64,000 bases of DNA from Rhabdophis nuchalis (Eukaryota > Chordata > Lepidosauria > Squamata > Natricidae). This document shows, in pieces, positions 10,155 through 19,993 of this stretch (position 1 is the stretch's first letter; every line of letters starts with the position of its first letter). The stretch is from the NCBI GenBank assembly GCA_039707465.1, contig CM077648.1, positions 74,208,119-74,272,118 of the forward strand. The letters are read 5' to 3'. Both the position numbers and the translations under genes were made by a program. The notes under the pieces were generated by a model, which was not told where the DNA came from, did no database searches, and saw only the letters and a program-made list of their open reading frames with translations.

Positions 10155-10715
10155 TTACCATTTTTTTCGGACTATAAAATGCAACAAAATAGTTTCTAGC
10201 CTCTGCACCTCACGTTTTCGCTCTCCCCAGCCCCCAGAAGCACTCGGCAGTGCTCTCCACATCCTGTTTTTGGGCTCCCAAACCCTTGATGCGTCGCATT
10301 TTTGCCCTGCCTAGCCCCCAGAAACCCCCGACAGTGCTCTGCGTGGCCAGTTTTTGGCTTGCAGAGTGCTTCTGGGGGCCAGGGAGGGCAAAAACATGAT
10401 GTACGGAGGGCTTGGGAGCCCAAAAATGGGCCCATTTTGGCAAAAATGGAATGTGTGGAGCACTGCAGAGTGTTTCTGGGGGCCTGGGAGGGCAAAAACA
10501 CCACTCACAGAAGGCTTGGGAACTCAAAAAGACCAATTTTTGACGAACACTGGATGTGTGGAGCACTGCAGAGTGCTTCTGGAGACCAGGGAGGGCAAAA
10601 AGGCATGGAGGGTTCGGAAGGCCAAAAATGCCTGTATTTGGTCTATAAGATGCACCTAAATTTTCACTTTTGGGGGCAGGGTGTCTTGCACTCTGAAAAA
10701 TACAATGTATGCCAC
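10155..10715 (+). mobile_element. MITE with internal minisatellite
   Basis: The left end CCATTTTTTTCGGACTATAAAATGC and right end GTCTTGCACTCTGAAAAATACAATG are imperfect inverted copies. The interior has a GC-rich unit of about 95-110 bases, GGAGCACTGCAGAGTG.TTCTGG..GGGAGGGCAAAAA, repeated at about 10361, 10457 and 10560, each followed by CTTGGGAGCCCAAAAA-type sequence. There is no credible coding frame, although several frames stay open because of the repeat. Confidence 0.65.
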
Positions 10716-11571
10716 CTTTTGTGCAGCAGTTTATTTAATGCTACAAGAACAATTCTATCATATCACTGGCCCAGGTTCACACAATGAACTTCCAAGACTG
10801 AGACTGGATTGTAAACTGGGGCTTCCTACTCTGGTTCAGCATCTTAGTGGTTATAGATAGAAAGAAGTTAACCGATGCTTCGATTCTCCTGCAGCGCACA
10901 GAGAAAAAGAATTTCTAGCTCAGTCCATTTTGCTAGGTTTTAGCCAGAATGTATTTTTCAACACCCAGGTTCTCATGGTCCCCAAACAACAGATTAGGGC
11001 TTCTGTTGCATCACTGTTTGTCTTAAGTTGAAAATATATAATTGAGTATCTTTCACCTCATGCTGATGGACCTCTCCAAGCAGCTTTATGTATTTGTACA
11101 ACAGAAAAAGTGTCAATCCTTGTAGCATCCAATATTAAAAGTTCCTGTGAACCCAGCATCTCTTTTACCAAATGAAAATGAATCCTCATGTAGGAAGAAT
11201 ACCACTCTTAAGATAATGCCCACCCCTCACAGCTAGTCCAGAAGGTTACCATTGTTGAGGAAGTTGTATCAAGCTGAAAGCTTTGTAGTAGTTGTGGAAA
11301 TAATCTGTCTCCTTTCTGCTGTAAAAAGTTTTGAAGGCCAGTCATAGTATTTATGTATGACAAATGTAGCTTTGTAATCATAGCATCTTTTAGAGATAGT
11401 TGTAAGTATGCTATATTCAACAATGGAGGAATCTGTTGTTTTAGAACATTTTGTTAGTTTGAAGTGATGAATTACTAAGATTTCCATTATACAGATTAGC
11501 ACAAACTAGTAAATTTTGAAGGGTAAAGAAACGACTGTGGACTTTTGTAACACAGATACATGTAGCATCTG
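10716..11571. other. Mostly unassigned, with a possible DIRS end relic at 10862-10915
   Basis: Mostly unassigned sequence. GTTAACCGATGCTTCGATTCTCCTGCAGCGCACAGAGAA at 10870-10908 resembles the DIRS right-end phrase at 47708-47743 (TTAACCCATGCTTGGACTGTTCCGCAGCATACAGAGAA). It may be a solo end left by deletion. Confidence 0.35.
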
Positions 11572-12278
11572 TTCTCCTAAGCGCTGCTTGAAGTGTCGAA
11601 GCATGGGTTAACTTCAGTTCGCTGCCCAAGGACTGAGTTTGAATCTTTAGTGTAGCCACGCCTCCAGTTCCTCTTGGAGGTCAGTTTGAAAAACTCAGTC
11701 GCCCTATAAGGATGTCTTTGAGATTTCCAGTCCTTGGATAGCAAGCTGGAGGTCTCCCAATTTGTTTTAGTGTAGCGTTTTATTATTTTTTTAAGTTTAG
11801 TTTTAGACAGGGTATAGTATTTTTTTTTTGTTTTTTTACCCTTCCCTTGCAAGCTTCTTAATTGAAGGCTTATTTCGTGCCGACCAGGCTGCTGGAGCGT
11901 TTCCTGCCTTCCGTGCGGCTTTGGCAACACCGGGCGGCTCCCCAGCGACTGCTGGTGAGTTTAGGGGCATGTAGGGGAGTTTAAGTGCCCTTGTGGGTCG
12001 TTGGCAATCCCCTTTAGCTCCAGAGGCTCTACTGAGCGCTGTGGAGTGCCGACGGCAGCCCGGTGAGGCTCCAAAAGTGGCGACGGCCATTTTGGAAAGA
12101 AAAAAAGCATGCGCTTTAAAATCAAGCCGCTTTTTTCGTTTCTTTATTGCTGCAGCCTGGTCTTCCTAGCAGATCGCCGCTGGGAAGGGATTCTAGCACG
12201 TGGCTTTGCTCTGGGTCGCCATGCTGGCCTGCCCTTCCCCCGAAGAGCTTGAATTGCGGCTGCAGGAACTTTGACTAA

Positions 12279-13669
12279 TTGGTCATTTCCTGTCCTGGAG
12301 TTTTGGCGTGGACCCTTCCCTTGGAGCCTCCACCAGATGGGTCCCCTGAGGAGGAGGGTGATTTTGGTTTTTCACCAAATCCTTCTAGGGCATCAGTTAG
12401 ATCCTTAGCATCATCCCTGGAGGAGCAAGGTTTGGAAGAGGAGGGCTCCCTAATGGAGGAGGAAGTTTCCCATCCTGAACCTGTGACCAGGGATGTGCCC
12501 CAGAGCCAGAGTGTTACCCCTGAACTGCCTCCAGCCATGAAGGGGGTGATTGCCAGGGCCATATCTCAGGGGATCTCTGATGGCATGCAACAATTGGCTC
12601 TTTCCTTACCCCTTGGGGCCCGAGCCAAGGCTAGGGCCAAGGCTCCTGAGCCCCCTCAGCAGGAGGGTAGGGTCTCCCCCACTGCCTCTTCAGCGGTCAG
12701 CGAGGCTTCTGATGTGGAAGAGGGAGACCAGGATGCCCCGGATTTGTCAGAGGACGAGAATCCAGCCCCTGAGGCCCCCACCTTTTCGGGGTTGTTCAAG
12801 CCCTTCATGTTTAAGGCCATTCTGACCAAGGCCAGGGCTTCCTCCATTCAGATGGGCCTTCCCGCCCAATCTGATAAGCCCTCTGCGAAACAGGGTAGCA
12901 AGTCCACCGAGGGGGCCCAGGATCTGGGGGCAGGGCTGTTCAAGGAAACCACCCCTCCTCAGGAGCTTGTCCCGGCTCCACAGCTATTTTTGGACATTAT
13001 ACAACACCAATGGATCCAGCCCGGTTCCATGGCCAATCCCAGTGGGGTGGATAAGAAGCTCTATGCTATGGAAGCTGGCATGGAAGATATCTTAAAGCTT
13101 CCCCAGGTCGATGACCCCATATTGTCCCTGACTTCGTCCTCATCCTTACCAGCGGACCTGTTGGAAGGTCTCAAGGCTGAGGACAGGAGGGCGGAGAAGG
13201 CCTGTCACAAGAAACACATGGCCACAGCTTGGGCATGAAGGCCTCCTCCTCCTCCTCTTATTTTGGCAAGGCAGCTCTGTTTTGGCTGCGCAAACTATTG
13301 ACAGAGCTTCCGGCCACAGACGTTAAGTCACGCCAATCCATTAATAAAATCATCACAGCGGTTGAGTATTCGGCTGATGCTTCCCTGAATGCTACCAAAT
13401 TCTCTGCCAGGGCCCTCACTTCTAATGTAACCTCCTGTTGCCTATTGTGGCTCCGTCACTGGCAGGCGGATGTGAAGGCGAAATGGAAGCTGGCCTCCGC
13501 TCCGTTCAAGGGAGGCCCCCTCTACCTCTGGGGGCTACTCCAGATCCTACGCCCAGTCTCAGGACCTCTCCCATGAGAGGTCCTCGTTCAGGGACAAGAC
13601 CAAGCAGCAGGGTAACCGTAGGTCCCTCCGAGGGGGGTATTCCAACCGCTCCTTCCGTCGGACCAAGTG
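12279..13669 (+). pseudogene. DIRS gag-like protein (copy 2)
   Basis: The first frame (12279-13238) is acidic and Pro/Ser/Glu-rich and includes GDFGFSPNPSRASVRSLAS, PPAMKGVIARAISQGISDGMQQL, SAVSEASDVEEGDQDAPDLSEDE, FSGLFKPFMFKAILTKAR, PQLFLDIIQHQWIQPGSMANPSGVDKKLYAME. A one-base loss at about 13235, where intact copy 3 reads ATAWAMKASS, shifts the frame. The second part (from 13229, YFGKAALFWLRKLL, RQSINKIITAVEYSADASLNATKF, WLRHWQADVKAKWKLASAPFKGG) continues the same protein, and further shifts follow. The family protein probably forms the particle or binds nucleic acid. Its end, RRTK followed by TGA then CCG, matches the end of gag in copy 3. Confidence 0.8.
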
Positions 13670-15594
13670 ACCGTCACTGGACCCCTCCCACCAGGGGTTG
13701 GCTACAACTGTATGCCGACCAGTGGGAGGAAATGACGACAGACGCTTGGGTCTGGAACAAAATCCGCTATGGGCTCACCCTGGAGTTTCTCTCGCAGCCC
13801 CCACGGACCATCATCCGCTGCCCTATTCCCAAATCCCCTCTCAAGCTCCAACTGATGCAGGCAGAGATCGCTCATTTACTGGAGATAGTGGCCATAGAGG
13901 TGCCCCAGGGTCAGGAAGGCAAGGGGTTTTACTCGATCTTCTTCCTAGTTCCAAAGGAACGGGAGGGGTCAGAGCAATATTGGATCTCAAAAAACTCAAC
14001 GTCCACCTGGCATACCGGCGTTTCAAGATGCAGTCTCTTCAAACCATCTTGACTTGCATCAAACAGGGCGATCACATGAAATCGATTTGAAGGAGGCATA
14101 CCTCCATGTTCCCATTCACCCGGCGCACCACAGGTTCCTGAGATTCCAATTTGCGGGCCAGCATTATCAATACAGGGCCCTTCCCTTGGGCCTGTCCTCG
14201 GCTCCAAGGACGTTCACAAAGCTCCTGGCCGCTGTCGCAGCGAATCGGCTCCAAGGACGTTCACAAAGCTCCTGGCCGCTGTCGCAGCGAATCTTCAATC
14301 TCACCCTGTGCGTCTCGTCTGTTACCTAGACGACATTCTCCTGATGTCGGCGTCTGACGAGCAGGCCCATCGGGACCTCAGCCTTACCATTCAGTCCCTC
14401 GAGAGGCATGGTTTTTTCTGTCAACTGGGAGAAGAGTCATCTGACCCCGACGTCCAGAATTCAGCATCTGGGCACGTTGATCGACTCCACCATTTGCAAG
14501 GTATTTCTCACACAACAATGAGTGGACAGCATAACCGCCTTGTCACGACACATCAGGTCCTCAAGGTCGGCTTCCATTGTGACTCTGTCCCAATTGCTGG
14601 GGAAGCTGATCTCCTGCATTGCAGTAGTGCCCTGGGCTCGGATGCACGCATGGGAACTCCAGTGGTTCTTGCTTCCGATACAACGTTGCAAGGCCAGCAA
14701 CTCCAGGAGGACCGTGAAGGTGCCCCCGAGAGTCATCGCATTGCTCAGGTGGTGGCAGACGCTGGCACTGCAAAGGGGCTCCCCTTTCAAGGATCCAGAA
14801 CGCCTGGTGATAACGACAGATGCCAGCCTGTTTGGTTGGGGTGCCCACCTTCAACATCACGTGGCCCAGGGCAGATGGTCTCCGGCGGAGCTCGCCCACA
14901 ATATAAATTGGCTGGTGCTCAGGGCGGTAAGACTGACCTTACGCCACTTTCGCAGGCAGATAGAGGGCTCTCATGTCTTAATTTTGACGGACAACATCGC
15001 CACCAAGGCGTACATCAACCATCAGGGAGGTACTCAGTCAAAGGCCCTGATGTTGGAGGCAGAGGCTCTCGGGCGTTGGGCCGAACGTCACCTCGAATCC
15101 CTGACGGCGGACCATACCTCCAGGGAGGAAAACACCATGGCGCACTGTCTGAGCAGGTCAACAATCAACAACTCAGAATGGCGGCTTCATCCGTCACTGT
15201 TTTGTCGGCTCTCAGAGAGGTTTGGCCTTCCAGTAATAGACCTGTTTGCCAGCCCATCGAATGCTCAACTCCCCCAGTTTCTTTTGCGGTTCCGAAGCCT
15301 TAGAGCGGAGGGGATGGACGCCCTGCGATGCTGGCCTCCGGGCATTCTTTACACCTTTCTGTCTCTCAACCTTATACCTCAGGTGATCAAGAAGATCCTA
15401 CTGGAGGGCGCCAAAGTACTGCTGGTAGCTCCTCATTGGCTGAGACGGTCATGGTTCTCCGACCTTGTCGAACTGTCAGTGACCAGATGTTGGCGCATTC
15501 CTCAGGATCAGAGCTCCATCAGCCAGGGGGCCATCCAACACCCGGATCCCAAGTGGCTCCAGTTGGCCGTCTGGCACTTGAGGGGGATCTCCTG
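13660..15594 (+). pseudogene. DIRS reverse transcriptase / RNase H, broken (copy 2)
   Basis: Read across at least three frames: FYSIFFLVPK, GVRAILDLKKLNVHLAYRRFKMQSLQTIL, DLKEAYLHVPIHPAHHRFLRFQFAGQHYQYRALPLGLSSAPRTFTKLL, then the catalytic LVCYLDDILLMSAS near 14320. RNase H follows with LVITTDASLFGWGAHLQHHVAQGRW and LTDNIATKAYINHQGGTQSKALMLEAEALGRWAERH. The last part, VIDLFASPSNAQLPQF to LLVAPHWLRRSWFSDLVELSV, is the region reported as methyltransferase-like in DIRS elements. It ends LRGIS then TGA. A perfect 47-base tandem duplication at 14199-14292 adds a frameshift just before YLDD. Confidence 0.88.
14199..14292 (+). repeat. Perfect 47-base tandem duplication inside DIRS RT
   Basis: A 47-base unit starting CGGCTCCAAGGACGTTCACA and ending AGCGAAT occurs twice in a row (14199-14245 and 14246-14292) with no mismatch. 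It is not a multiple of three, so it breaks the RT frame. Copy 3 has a single unit here. Confidence 0.95.
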
Positions 15595-16275
15595 AGGCGA
15601 CACAATTTTTCGGACAAAGTCATCAGCACCATCCAGGCGTCCAGAAGACCTTCCATAGTGCATATCTATGATGCGACTTAGGCTGCCTTTTCATCCTGGT
15701 GCCTATCGCGCCGTATCGTGGCCACCGCAGTGACTATTCTACAAATTCTTGACTTCCTCCAGGACGAATTGGACAAGGGCCTAGCCCCTAACACCCTTCG
15801 AAGACAGATGGCTGCCTTGGCCACTGTCCTATCCAGTGATGAATCTACTCTCAGTAGACACCCGAAGATCCGTTGCTTCCTCAAGGGTGCCACAAACCTG
15901 CGCCTCCCGACGGTTCACAGGTATCCGACCTGGTACCTGCCGCTTGTCCTGCAGTCTCTCACCACTGCCCCGTTCGAACCTCTTTGTTCGGTCTCCTTGC
16001 GCCACCTGTCCTTTAAGACTGCCTTTCTAAGGGCCGGCCGGTGCCCGCTCGTATCACTGCCAATTCCATGTGAAGTGCCGCAACCATGGCTGCTTGGGCC
16101 ACACAATCATCCATTGAAGAAATATGCAGGGCAGCTACCTGGTCCTCGCCGTCCCTGTTCATTCGTAATTACAAGTTGGACTCCTTTGCGTCTGCGGAGG
16201 CCTCCTTTGGAAGAAGAGTCCTACAGCAGGTTCTGGCGGCTCCAGACCGAGGGGACTTGGGACTACATAGCTTAG
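15590..16275 (+). pseudogene. DIRS tyrosine recombinase, deleted (copy 2)
   Basis: The N-terminal SAM-like DNA-binding part is clear: NFSDKVISTIQASRRPSIVHIYDAT, VTILQILDFLQDELDKGLAPNTLRRQMAALATVLS, RHPKIRCFLKGATNLRLPTVHRYPTWYLPLVLQSL. A stop interrupts it after IYDAT at about 15680. About 330 bases of the catalytic domain, including the SARR arginine block, are missing at about 16030. The remainder (AAWATQSSIEEICRAATWSSPSLFIRNYKLDSFASAEASFGRR) keeps the tyrosine in another frame, but the H-x-x-R pair is gone. It is inactive. Confidence 0.85.
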
Positions 16276-16282
16276 GTATGTC

Positions 16283-16372
16283 CCATGCTTGGACACTCCA
16301 AGCAGCGCCTAGGAGAATGACCGTTGGCTTACCTGAATGGTCCTTCTCTAGGCGCTGCAGGAGTGTCCAACC
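16283..16372. repeat. DIRS copy 2 internal complementary region
   Basis: Arms GCGCCTAGGAGAATGACC (16305-16322) and GGTCCTTCTCTAGGCGC (16339-16355) are inverted copies. Between them is TGGCTTACCTG (16325-16335), the reverse of CAGGTAAGCCA. The outer parts reproduce the left end (TTGGAGTGTCC) and right end (GGACACTCC) of the element. Confidence 0.85.
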
Positions 16373-16611
16373 CCTCCCTGGGATAAGACGGTGGACCCGT
16401 GTCTTCTTTTCCTGCTGACGCTGTGCTTCTTCTCACGACATCTTCTGGTCTCTGCATCTTCGTTTTTCAAACTGACCTCCAAGAGGAACTGGAGGCGTGA
16501 CTACACTAAAGATTCAAACTCAGTCCTTGGGCAGCGAGCTGAAGTTAACCCATACTTGGACACTCCCATAGCGCCTAGAGAAGAACCATTCAGGTAAGCC
16601 AACGGTCATTC

Positions 16612-17292
16612 TATGAATCCTCTTATATAGCTCTTCATTTTTTCTCTTCTATTGTTTTGGATATATTCAGATAATAGAATCACAGTCAAACTTCTACTTC
16701 AGAAGCAAGCTGAGTCTTCTTTCTAGCATCAAAAATCCTGGTCTCTTGAATATTGCAAAAAAAAAGTGATGAGATTCCTCCAAATATTTTTTGCTGATGC
16801 TCATATTTGGTTCTTAAACATCTGCAGTAGTTAGTATTTTGTTTAGCATTTTTTTCAATTAAGGAATAAGCAGATTTTAGAAACACATCTTAAATTCTAA
16901 AGCATAAGGATTAACAGAAGGAAAATATTACAAAAGATACAACATTTTCATAATATTTTCTCATTGAATAATTTTTCAGTGCCTGAGTTTTTATTTGTGT
17001 TCTTGAATATGACTGTGTTATGAATGAAAAATATAAGAATAGCTGCATTAGATGCAGCCAAGACCTATTTTAAGTCCAGCACTTTGTTTCACAGTGGCCA
17101 GTCATGTGCTTCTTGTATGCTCAAAAGGAGATGGAGACATACTTTCCCCCACTACTGTTCTATTGCAATTAATACTTAGAAGTATACGATAAGATTGAGG
17201 CTGAGTTCTGTAAATCTTCACGGTCTTAACCAGTTCTCTTTTTAAAACCAATGATCTTCGCTACACTTTGCGATAATGTTTTCAGTAGATTG
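16612..17292. other. AT-rich DNA, nothing recognised
   Basis: AT-rich flank of DIRS copy 2 with no gene or repeat recognised. Confidence 0.45.
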
Positions 17293-17300
17293 GTATATAC

Positions 17301-17435
17301 CAGGGGTCTGCAAAGTTGGCTCTTTTAAGACAAGTGGACTTCAACTCCCAGAATGCCCCAGACAGCCTGGCTGGCTGGGGAATTCTGGGAGTTGAAGTCC
17401 ACCTGTCTTAAAAGAGCCAACTTTGCAGACCCCTG
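17301..17435. mobile_element. Near-perfect palindromic hAT-type MITE
   Basis: A 135-base element starting CAGGGGTCTGCAAAGTTGGC and ending with its exact inverse. The two arms are almost fully complementary over about 60 bases each, with a short AGACAGCCTGGCTGGCTG centre. Flanks GTATATAC (17293-17300) and ATATATAC (17436-17443) are an 8-base target duplication with one difference, which suits a hAT-mobilised MITE. There is no coding content. Confidence 0.93.
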
Positions 17436-17443
17436 ATATATAC

Positions 17444-18488
17444 ACTTTATAAATACATGCTTTCTTTTTCTTTTCTAAATCTCCTTACAGTCAGTTTTGT
17501 TGGGTAGCCCTATTCCTAGTCTTTTGAAAATCAAAAAACATATATGATTTTATACTTCTCTATTATGTCTCCATTTGGTTATCTCCCCCCCCCCCCCCTC
17601 CACAAAGGCATGGTCTCAAACATCCTAACTTTTTTTCCAGAAAGAAGTATTTGAAGCCCTAATAATTTTGATTGGCCACTTGCCTTTTTTCCAGCTCTGT
17701 TACATCTTTTGCCAAATGTGACCAGAAGAATTAACACAGGACAAACCATGGGTTTGTAAAAGAGCAGTATATATTTTTTATTTTCAGTAACATTTCTTAT
17801 TATCCTAATCATGGGATTTCCCCACCTAAAATTCCAATTCTAACATTGATTTATATTAAACTTTATGTTTTGTATTTTTTTTTGAGGAAATCAGTATGTT
17901 GGATGAATTGTAATTTGTTTCATATAATTTTACAATCTATAAGCAAAATCAATTAAATGTCAATTCTAAAATCTTTCAAAATAACACCTTGTTTATGTTG
18001 CATGACCTTATTCAGATCATATAGCAACTAGAGATAACTCAGAATACTTTCCTCCTAAATACTTCTTATTACATTGTCTTAAATATATTACCATCATGTT
18101 TTGATGTCCTAATATTCTCTTACCATACTATAACTATATTACATAGTACTATGCTATTCTGTATGTCACAATATTTAACAGCAGTATGATTTTCTCTGGA
18201 GCTAAGATGACAACAGAAATGAAAACAATAAATTGCTCCATTTTAAGCTTGCTTGCTGACCTCATGTTCATGGTCAATCCCTAAAATTAATAATTCCAAA
18301 AACTGATTGAAGATTCTCTTAAAAATCTTCCTCAAGAATCAGTTACTGTATGTGACTTATTAAATGCATTGGAACAAGCTTATTTATTCTAGATTATTTT
18401 ACAATTGAAGGAAAATGAAGCAACTTCTTGAATCTTAATTTTATCATATGGTATCTATGAGTTTATATACATCTACATCATCATTTAT
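17444..18488. other. AT-rich DNA with a poly-C run
   Basis: AT-rich DNA with a C run at 17586-17599 and no gene or repeat family recognised. Confidence 0.45.
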
Positions 18489-18612
18489 TACATTTTTATC
18501 CTACCTCTTTTATATATAAACGTCGTGAACATACCCAATACTCCTGTCCCCTTACAACAGCTCTGTGCGGTAGGTTGGGCTAAAAGAGAATGACTGGCTA
18601 AATCATCTACCT
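18489..18612 (+). mobile_element. SINE-like dispersed repeat, left part
   Basis: TTTATTACATTTTTATCCTACC, then CAGCTCTGTGCGGTAGGTTGGGCTAAAAGAGAATGACTGGC, is a dispersed amniote repeat also seen in decayed form at 59885-60060. The repeat continues at 19609 after an interrupting hAT element. Confidence 0.6.
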
Positions 18613-19608
18613 CTGTGATGGCGAACTTATGGCACGCATGCAGGAAGTGGTATCTCTCCGGGGACACGAATCGTCGCCCGTTGCTCTTCCAGGTTTCTGC
18701 ATACTGGGCCAGCTGGTCTTCACATATGTGGGAATGCTGGAAACTGGAAGAGCAGCCGCTGGTGTGTATGTGTGCACTGGACGGCTGCTTTTATGGTTTG
18801 CGGTACATGCATGCGCACTGGCCACCTGGTCTTCTGGTTTCTGGTGTGCATCTGCACGCAAAAAACAGCTGGCCGGTGTGCATTTGTGTGTCAGAAACCA
18901 GAAGGCTGAGTGGCTGTGGTGTGCATGCACATACTGGGTGTCTGCTCTTCTGGTTTCCTGTGTGCACCAGAAAGCAGAAGACCAGTTTCAGTTTATTTGG
19001 ATTTATATCCCGCCCTATCTCCCCGAAGGGACTCAGGGCGGCTCACAGGCAAATATAAAACAATACAATAAATACAATACAGTGTTAAAATGAAATTAAA
19101 TTAACTAGCCTGTGCTAAAATATAACTAAAAACTTTAAAATCCCCTACCAAATACAGTTAAATTATTTCTAGTCTAAAATCTAGGCTAAAGTCTAAGCTA
19201 AAATCTAAAAGCTAATCTAAGCTAGGCCAGCTAGGTGAAAGAAGTGTGTTTTCAGTGAACGGCGAAAAAGGCGAAGGTCCGTGATAGTACGAAGTTCGGG
19301 GGGGGGGTAGGTCATTCCAGAGGGCCGGGCCTGCCACAGAGAAGGCCCTCCCCCGGGCGCCGCCCGCCGGCATTGACCGGCAGACTGCACCCTGAGGAGG
19401 CCCTCCCTTTGGGAACGGACCGGTCGAAGGGAGGTATGTGGTAGGAGACGGTCCCGCAAATAACTGGGCCCTGTGCCATGGAGCGTTCCAGATGGTGGAA
19501 ACCAGAAGAGCAGCCACCCGGCACACACATGCACACTGGATGGCTGCTCTTCTGGTTTCTGGATCCCGTTTCGGTACTCTGTGCCAAAAAAGTTCACCAA
19601 CACTGACC
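18613..19608. mobile_element. hAT element with internal L2 fragment
   Basis: The left end CTGTGATGGCGAACTTATGGCAC and right end GTGCCAAAAAAGTTCACCAACACTG are inverted relatives of the termini of the 352-base MITE at 23866-24217. The interior has repeated GCTCTTCTGGTTTC / GAAACCAGAAGAGC phrases. An L2 3' fragment is nested inside. The expected 8-base target duplication is not clear. Confidence 0.65.
18980..19495 (-). mobile_element. L2 LINE 3' fragment nested in hAT
   Basis: Minus strand. The 3' end carries CCGCCCTGAGTCCCTTCGGGG and TATAAATCCAAATAAA-type sequence. Coding remnants read GPSYLRDRLLPHTSLRPVRSQREGLLRV, then, in another frame, PPELRTITDLRLFRRSLKTHFFHLAGLA, the C-terminus of the L2 reverse transcriptase. 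Insertions such as a G run at 19300 break the frame. Confidence 0.8.
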
Positions 19609-19720
19609 TAGCTGGTTTTCATGCCTAAGGAAGGTCTGGATTCTAGAACTATCATAGTCTCATGGTTTCCAGACCAGCACTTTACCACTGTACCAATGAG
19701 CTTTATGCATTGCTACTTTA
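19609..19720 (+). mobile_element. SINE-like dispersed repeat, right part
   Basis: AGCTGGTTTTCATGCCTAAGGAAGG, TCTCATGGTTTCCAGACCAGC and CTTTACCACTGTACCAATGAGC complete the repeat begun at 18489. The hAT insertion splits the two parts. Confidence 0.55.
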
Positions 19721-19993
19721 TTCAATGTAAAAGTCTGTAGAGATTCTCAGTCATCAGGTCATGGTTGTCCCAAAGGTGTTTTTTTCAGGAGGCAACTGGT
19801 CATTTTAATTTAATTTAATTTTAATTTATTTAGATTTATAGAACCGCCCTTCTCCATTGAAATGGACCCAGGGCGGTGCACAGGAAATTAAAATCAATAA
19901 ATAACAATAAATACAAAAAAGTTAAGAATAAATTAAACTAAAAACCTGTGCTAAAAATCCCAATTAAAATTCTAAAATGCATTTACTCATTGG

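Larger units (their letters stand above)
11572..16611 (+). mobile_element. DIRS retrotransposon copy 2, full length but frameshifted
   Basis: About 5.0 kb. The left edge is TTCTCCTAAGCGCTGC (11572). The left ITR (11572-11697) and the right ITR (about 16460-16590) are inverted copies, sharing GCCACGCCTCCAGTTCCTC / GAGGAACTGGAGGCGTG. The right end has CAGGTAAGCCA at 16591 and finishes CGGTCATTC at 16611. Order: 5' region, gag, RT-RNase H, tyrosine recombinase, ICR, right ITR. Several frameshifts make it inactive. It lies in the same orientation as CNOT2. Confidence 0.92.

Noticed and set aside
10042..10787. Overlapping frames across the MITE at 10155-10715
   Set aside because: They follow the TG microsatellite or the 100-base minisatellite, and similar peptides appear in several frames and strands.
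12550..12847. Extra frames on both strands over DIRS gag and RT
   Set aside because: Shadows of the GC-rich gag and RT coding frames. The only one kept as a finding is the frame that ends in the recombinase.
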